Shown here in pieces: positions 60,086-64,000 of a DNA stretch of 64,000 nt. The stretch lies in contig CM076648.1 in the NCBI GenBank assembly GCA_038496675.1, positions 13,880,078 to 13,944,077 of the forward strand. The letters are read 5' to 3'. The notes below the pieces were generated by a model. The model did no database searches, was not told the DNA's origin, and saw only the letters and a list, made by a program, of their open reading frames with translations. The translations under genes were made by a program, and so were the position numbers. The stretch is from Rachycentron canadum. Lineage: Eukaryota > Chordata > Actinopteri > Carangiformes > Rachycentridae. Position 1 is the first letter of the stretch. Each line of letters opens with the position of its first letter.

Positions 60086-63000
60086 TTCACCATATCAACT
60101 TAGTAACATAACAAACATAACATAAATTTATGTAAATTGTGTGTTTGATGAGCTTGGTTTTGCTTTAGAGTTGCCAAAAAAAACAATTAACGTAGGTTTA
60201 ACAACCCAAAGCCTGACTCTATCCAACTTAGTTTTTTTTGTTTTTTTTTTTTAACACGGTATGTTCTTCAGATGTCTTATATTTCTATTTCCTTTAGGGT
60301 GTCACAATGTGCTTATTTTGCCTTTGTGTGTCAATGACCTGGCTGATAAGATGATGACAGACATGAGCAAAGAGAAGAGGTCGAGCCAGTATGACAGAAA
60401 ACACTGTAAAATAATTGAAACTGGGTCCAGTGTTTTTTTGCACATAGCAAATTTCACCAGAGAAACAACATTGTGCATTTCTGAATTATCTTTACTCACT
60501 TATTTTTCCTGCTCTCCCACACAGTGAACACAAAGAGTAATAAAACAGCACAAACTCTATACAAAGCTTCTTTGATATATGAAGGCTGAAGAACAAGTAT
60601 ATAAAAAAGGTATGAATTCTTAAAGAATAAAGCAAAATAATATATAATAAAATAAAATGCATCAAGAGGCAGGTTTTGAACAGATAAATTAAGAGACTGT
60701 TTCTGTTTGCAAAGAGAAGTTTCTGCTTACAATTGATTGCAGTTTAGAATAGCATATCCATACCAGTGTTGAACCTATAAAAGGAGGGACTTCTATTGTA
60801 AGATTTCATATCAAATTCACATGGCCAGCAACAGCATCTGCCACTTATCATGTATGAAGATTTCACTCCACAATTTGACGTCTTTCTTTCTTCTTCTTCT
60901 TCTTTTTTTATTTGATATCTTGAACATTTATCTCTGTTTTGATTAATCCATTTCTGATTAATGGATTGGAGAGAATTAAAGTAAGAAAATGTAACTTGCA
61001 ATTGACCATGTTGAGTGACTTAAAGGAGCCAGGACAACATGCCACCCATCCACCTGCTCCCGCGCCTGATGACGCTGTACATAAATAGTTATATCCCCTG
61101 ATGTGTCACAACATGAAAACCAGTTACAGGTTTTAATTTTGTGGCTGATCATATGAACAATTAATCTTTGAAAGATTGGGCATCGCTGGCCATCATCCAG
61201 ATATATTGGCTATAATGTATAATATAATATAGTATAATGTATAATGTAATTACAGCGCTTTCAGTTAAATTCCGCAGCAGCTGAGCTTTTCTCCATGTCT
61301 AAAAGGCTTTTAAATTTGATCCCATTTTCTTCCTTTCTCCCATAATTGCTGCACTTCTCATTTTCTTTAATGTAGGATGATCTCGTTAAATGTGACAGGG
61401 GTAGCTAACCGAGTGACGAGTTACACTTAAGGTCAGGGCTTCTAGCAATTGGCACTAAGTAGAAAAATTTGATTTTTATTTTATTTCGCTGGATGATGCC
61501 ATCTCTCTGTTTGCATCCCTCCGTATCTCATTGCTCCGAGACAAAACAGTGACACATTTTGACATAGAGATATGAGAAAAGTATTAAATCAGTATAGAAA
61601 CTATAACATGCAGTAGAAGCAGCCCAGAGGGTATAGGTAAAGACGGTTAAGGATGTGACCCGATAAGAAAATGCCAGGTGTTGCTTTCTCCACCAGAGGG
61701 AGACATTTTCAATTTTACTATGCACACGTACAGAAAATTAGATGAGGTGTTGAAGAGAAAACACAACTTGTAAAAACTGACTTAAGATGTGTTGCCTGCT
61801 CAGTCTAACTACTCTCTAAATCTCTAAAGGCAGTGGTACTGATCTTTATTAGGTACTTTAGTAAAACCTTAAGCTACAGTTGGAAGTCTAAAATGTAAAA
61901 ATGTAAAAAATGTGATGTAAAAATAATACGAAACATAAAACAGCCCTAAAGTGAATTGGCACACATTCTGATTTACTCATATCACCCGTTTCAAGTCAAA
62001 TATTAGAGGATGATACTCATTAACTGGAAAGTCCTCCACTCCTGCTGATAAATAAAACTGCAAATGTAATTTGATGCAAAGCATTAAAATAAACTATTAT
62101 CTGATATTTAGGTGTCTGTGTGTGTGTTTATCTGTATTCACAGAACATGTTACTGAGAAAAAAAGATCCATCGGCTGCATAAGAAATAAGGTGAGCCTTT
62201 GTAGATGAAGAGCCTTTTAAAAACCAGGCAATAGCTCCTCCTCCTCTCTCTCACACACTCACACAGAATAAGCAGAGACATTGGTTGTTACAGTTATTGT
62301 ACTATATTGCGCCCCAATGCGCCCCAAAATGTGCACTGCAATACATGAACTGATGACGGCATTATCTATGAAGATTCTTGTGTTTCCAGGTTTATAGCTC
62401 TTAAATGCCACCAGCTGACTTGAGCTGAGCTGATGAGCAGCGCAAAGATGGCTTTTACTAATATGATTCATCCCCTCTGAATGGCTATGACCACAACAGA
62501 GGAGCCCAGTGACATCTGATAGGCTGCAGAAAAGGCTATTCTCCATCTAGACAGGATGAGTCAGTGGCTCTGTGGGTTCAGCAGAAGACGCACAATGAAA
62601 GTCAATGACTTACAGGGTGGCACAGTCAGTACAGTCAACAGAAAACTATGTCTTTAATTGTGGCGTCGCAGAGGATGAACAAAGCACCCTGCGCTTTGTT
62701 GTTCCAGGATGTAGTTTGAAGACACTGTTTTCTGCACAAATGGTTGGTTTGTGGTTACTATAAAGGAACAGAAAAAGGTCAGACACTGATTGCTTTAAAA
62801 TGCAAAAAGATGTAGGGTAAAGCTTCTGTCTATCTAATCCACTTCCTGTGAAGTACAGAGCAACAGGCACAGCTACAGTTTAAGTGTTTTTCTTGTGTGT
62901 TCTTTCTTTTCCTGTTCATTTCCAGACTGAACAACTGTTTAAACTCAAGTAAATGCTCATTTGTCATTTGCTTACTAAATTAACTTCATACTTATTTAAC

Positions 63001-64000
63001 ATTGTCTCTATTTTTCATAAAATTAGCATACACAGTTCTGTCTATGAAAATATTATGAACCTATTATGAAACCTGACAAAGGCCACAAGTTGTAACACAA
63101 CACAGATCAAATAAAAGTGTTGCTGTGGTTTTGACTTTTTCAGATGTTTTCCCTTCTCCATGAATCTTGGAAGTTGGTGATGTTGTGCCAGAAAAACCTC
63201 CTCTTTGCATGCGCAACATTAGGAAATCATTCAGAAATTACATACAGAAGTGTTCCCACTTTATTATGTCCATTACCTCAACAATATAGTTTCACTTTTC
63301 CTATAAATCACTGTTCCTAGAATTGTGGGCATTTACCTAGTAATAAATCACATGCCTTTCTCTCAGGCTGTAAACTGGAGGCTGATCTGGTCTGACCGAG
63401 TTATCCCAACAAACTAACAGACTCTTAAGCTGCGAGGCACAGACATGTAAAAATAAACCTGTCTGTAATCTGTAAAAGAAGCTGCAGTGCACATTTACAA
63501 CGACAAAGCACTCATTCACCAAAATCCACTGAATGCAGGACTGTCTGGGTTTGATAAGAGTTTTAAATAATCTTATTTTAGCTTTTCTTGCATGACAAAT
63601 TTTCACACAAGCATGTTAGTTTGTGAAGAAGAGAAGGGAGCTCTGTGATCACACGACACAACACAGAGCTCTCCAAGTCTGAGCCGAGTGTCTGACAGCC
63701 ACACCTGGCTACATCTACATGAGCTGGCTGCTCAGAAAGCAAAAGAAGGCACGAGCAGACAGAAGAGTGACAAGAAAGCAGATAAGGCAAATGAACCAGA
63801 TTTTGCATCAAGACAACAGTAACATACACACAAACAAGCACGCACACAGTCTGACAGACTGTCCCGATTTAGCTTGAGATTGAGGTGAAGTACAAAGTGT
63901 TATTCAGTGTGGATAACTGAGCTCAGTGTACCTGCATGTTCTGATCTACAAACAAACCACCACATAAAACTGGGCCTTTTATTTGTGTGTGTGTGTGTGT

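Larger units (their letters stand above)
57224..64000 (-). other. gpc5: 3' part of gpc5 intron 2 (runs off the right edge)
   Basis: Sequence upstream of exon 3a in gene orientation, ending in acceptor CATCCCGCAG. It includes the (AGAAG)n tract at 57331-57377, a dispersed repeat copy at 59815-60085, and a (GT)n tract at the right edge (63984-64000). I searched for exon 2 (cysteine-rich segment with a CCT/CCxR motif) and exon 1 and did not find them. No nested gene or microRNA hairpin of the miR-17 family, which neighbours GPC5 in mammals, was seen. Confidence 0.7.

Noticed and set aside
57224..64000. Search for gpc5 exons 1-2 and for the miR-17 to miR-92 cluster that neighbours GPC5 in mammals
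   Set aside because: No minus-strand segment with the N-terminal cysteine pattern or signal peptide, and no string resembling the miR-17 or miR-92 mature sequences was seen. They must be further right, if present.

Overview
This window is vertebrate nuclear DNA, most likely from a ray-finned (teleost-like) fish. It is AT-rich and intron-dominated, full of (CA)n/(TG)n and other microsatellites, and carries several interspersed repeat types I associate with teleost genomes. No complete gene, rRNA, tRNA, CRISPR array or bacterial-type operon is visible. The one recognisable protein-coding gene is glypican-5 (gpc5), on the minus strand. Which teleost paralogue (a, b or c) cannot be told from the sequence alone.

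Six gpc5 coding exons are present, read from high to low coordinate: exon 3a (57223-56763), 3b (56669-56436), 4 (55673-55543), 5 (55419-55294), 6 (27170-27050) and 7 (12451-12289). Exon numbers follow the eight-exon mammalian gene. They join in one frame with GT-AG borders and total 1236 nt (412 codons), covering roughly the middle three quarters of a glypican of about 570 residues: the cysteine-rich core, the complete glypican family signature, and the glycosaminoglycan attachment region. The 5' exons (1-2: signal peptide and N-terminal part) lie beyond the right edge. The last exon (GPI-anchor signal) was not found and probably lies beyond the left edge.

The intron layout is strongly uneven. 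Exons 3a-5 sit within 2 kb, separated by introns of 93, 762 and 123 nt. They are followed by introns of 28.1 kb and 14.6 kb, and by at least 12.3 kb after exon 7. The long introns hold decayed transposable elements (two LINE 3'-end fragments, a probable PIF/Harbinger remnant, a possible Tc1-type terminus), several dispersed repeat families, and many simple repeats. They also hold a few low-repeat stretches with motif clusters that look like possible regulatory elements. One protein-like open segment (5111-4767, minus) could not be identified.

The most interesting points are: a 93-nt intron that splits the glypican signature inside what is, to my knowledge, a single large exon in mammals; an overlapping GTTTGT tandem donor at exon 5 whose alternative use would cause a frameshift and early stop; and the unidentified protein-like segment in the last visible intron. 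I see no evidence of a wholly new system. The region looks like a large, repeat-laden part of a developmental heparan-sulfate proteoglycan gene.
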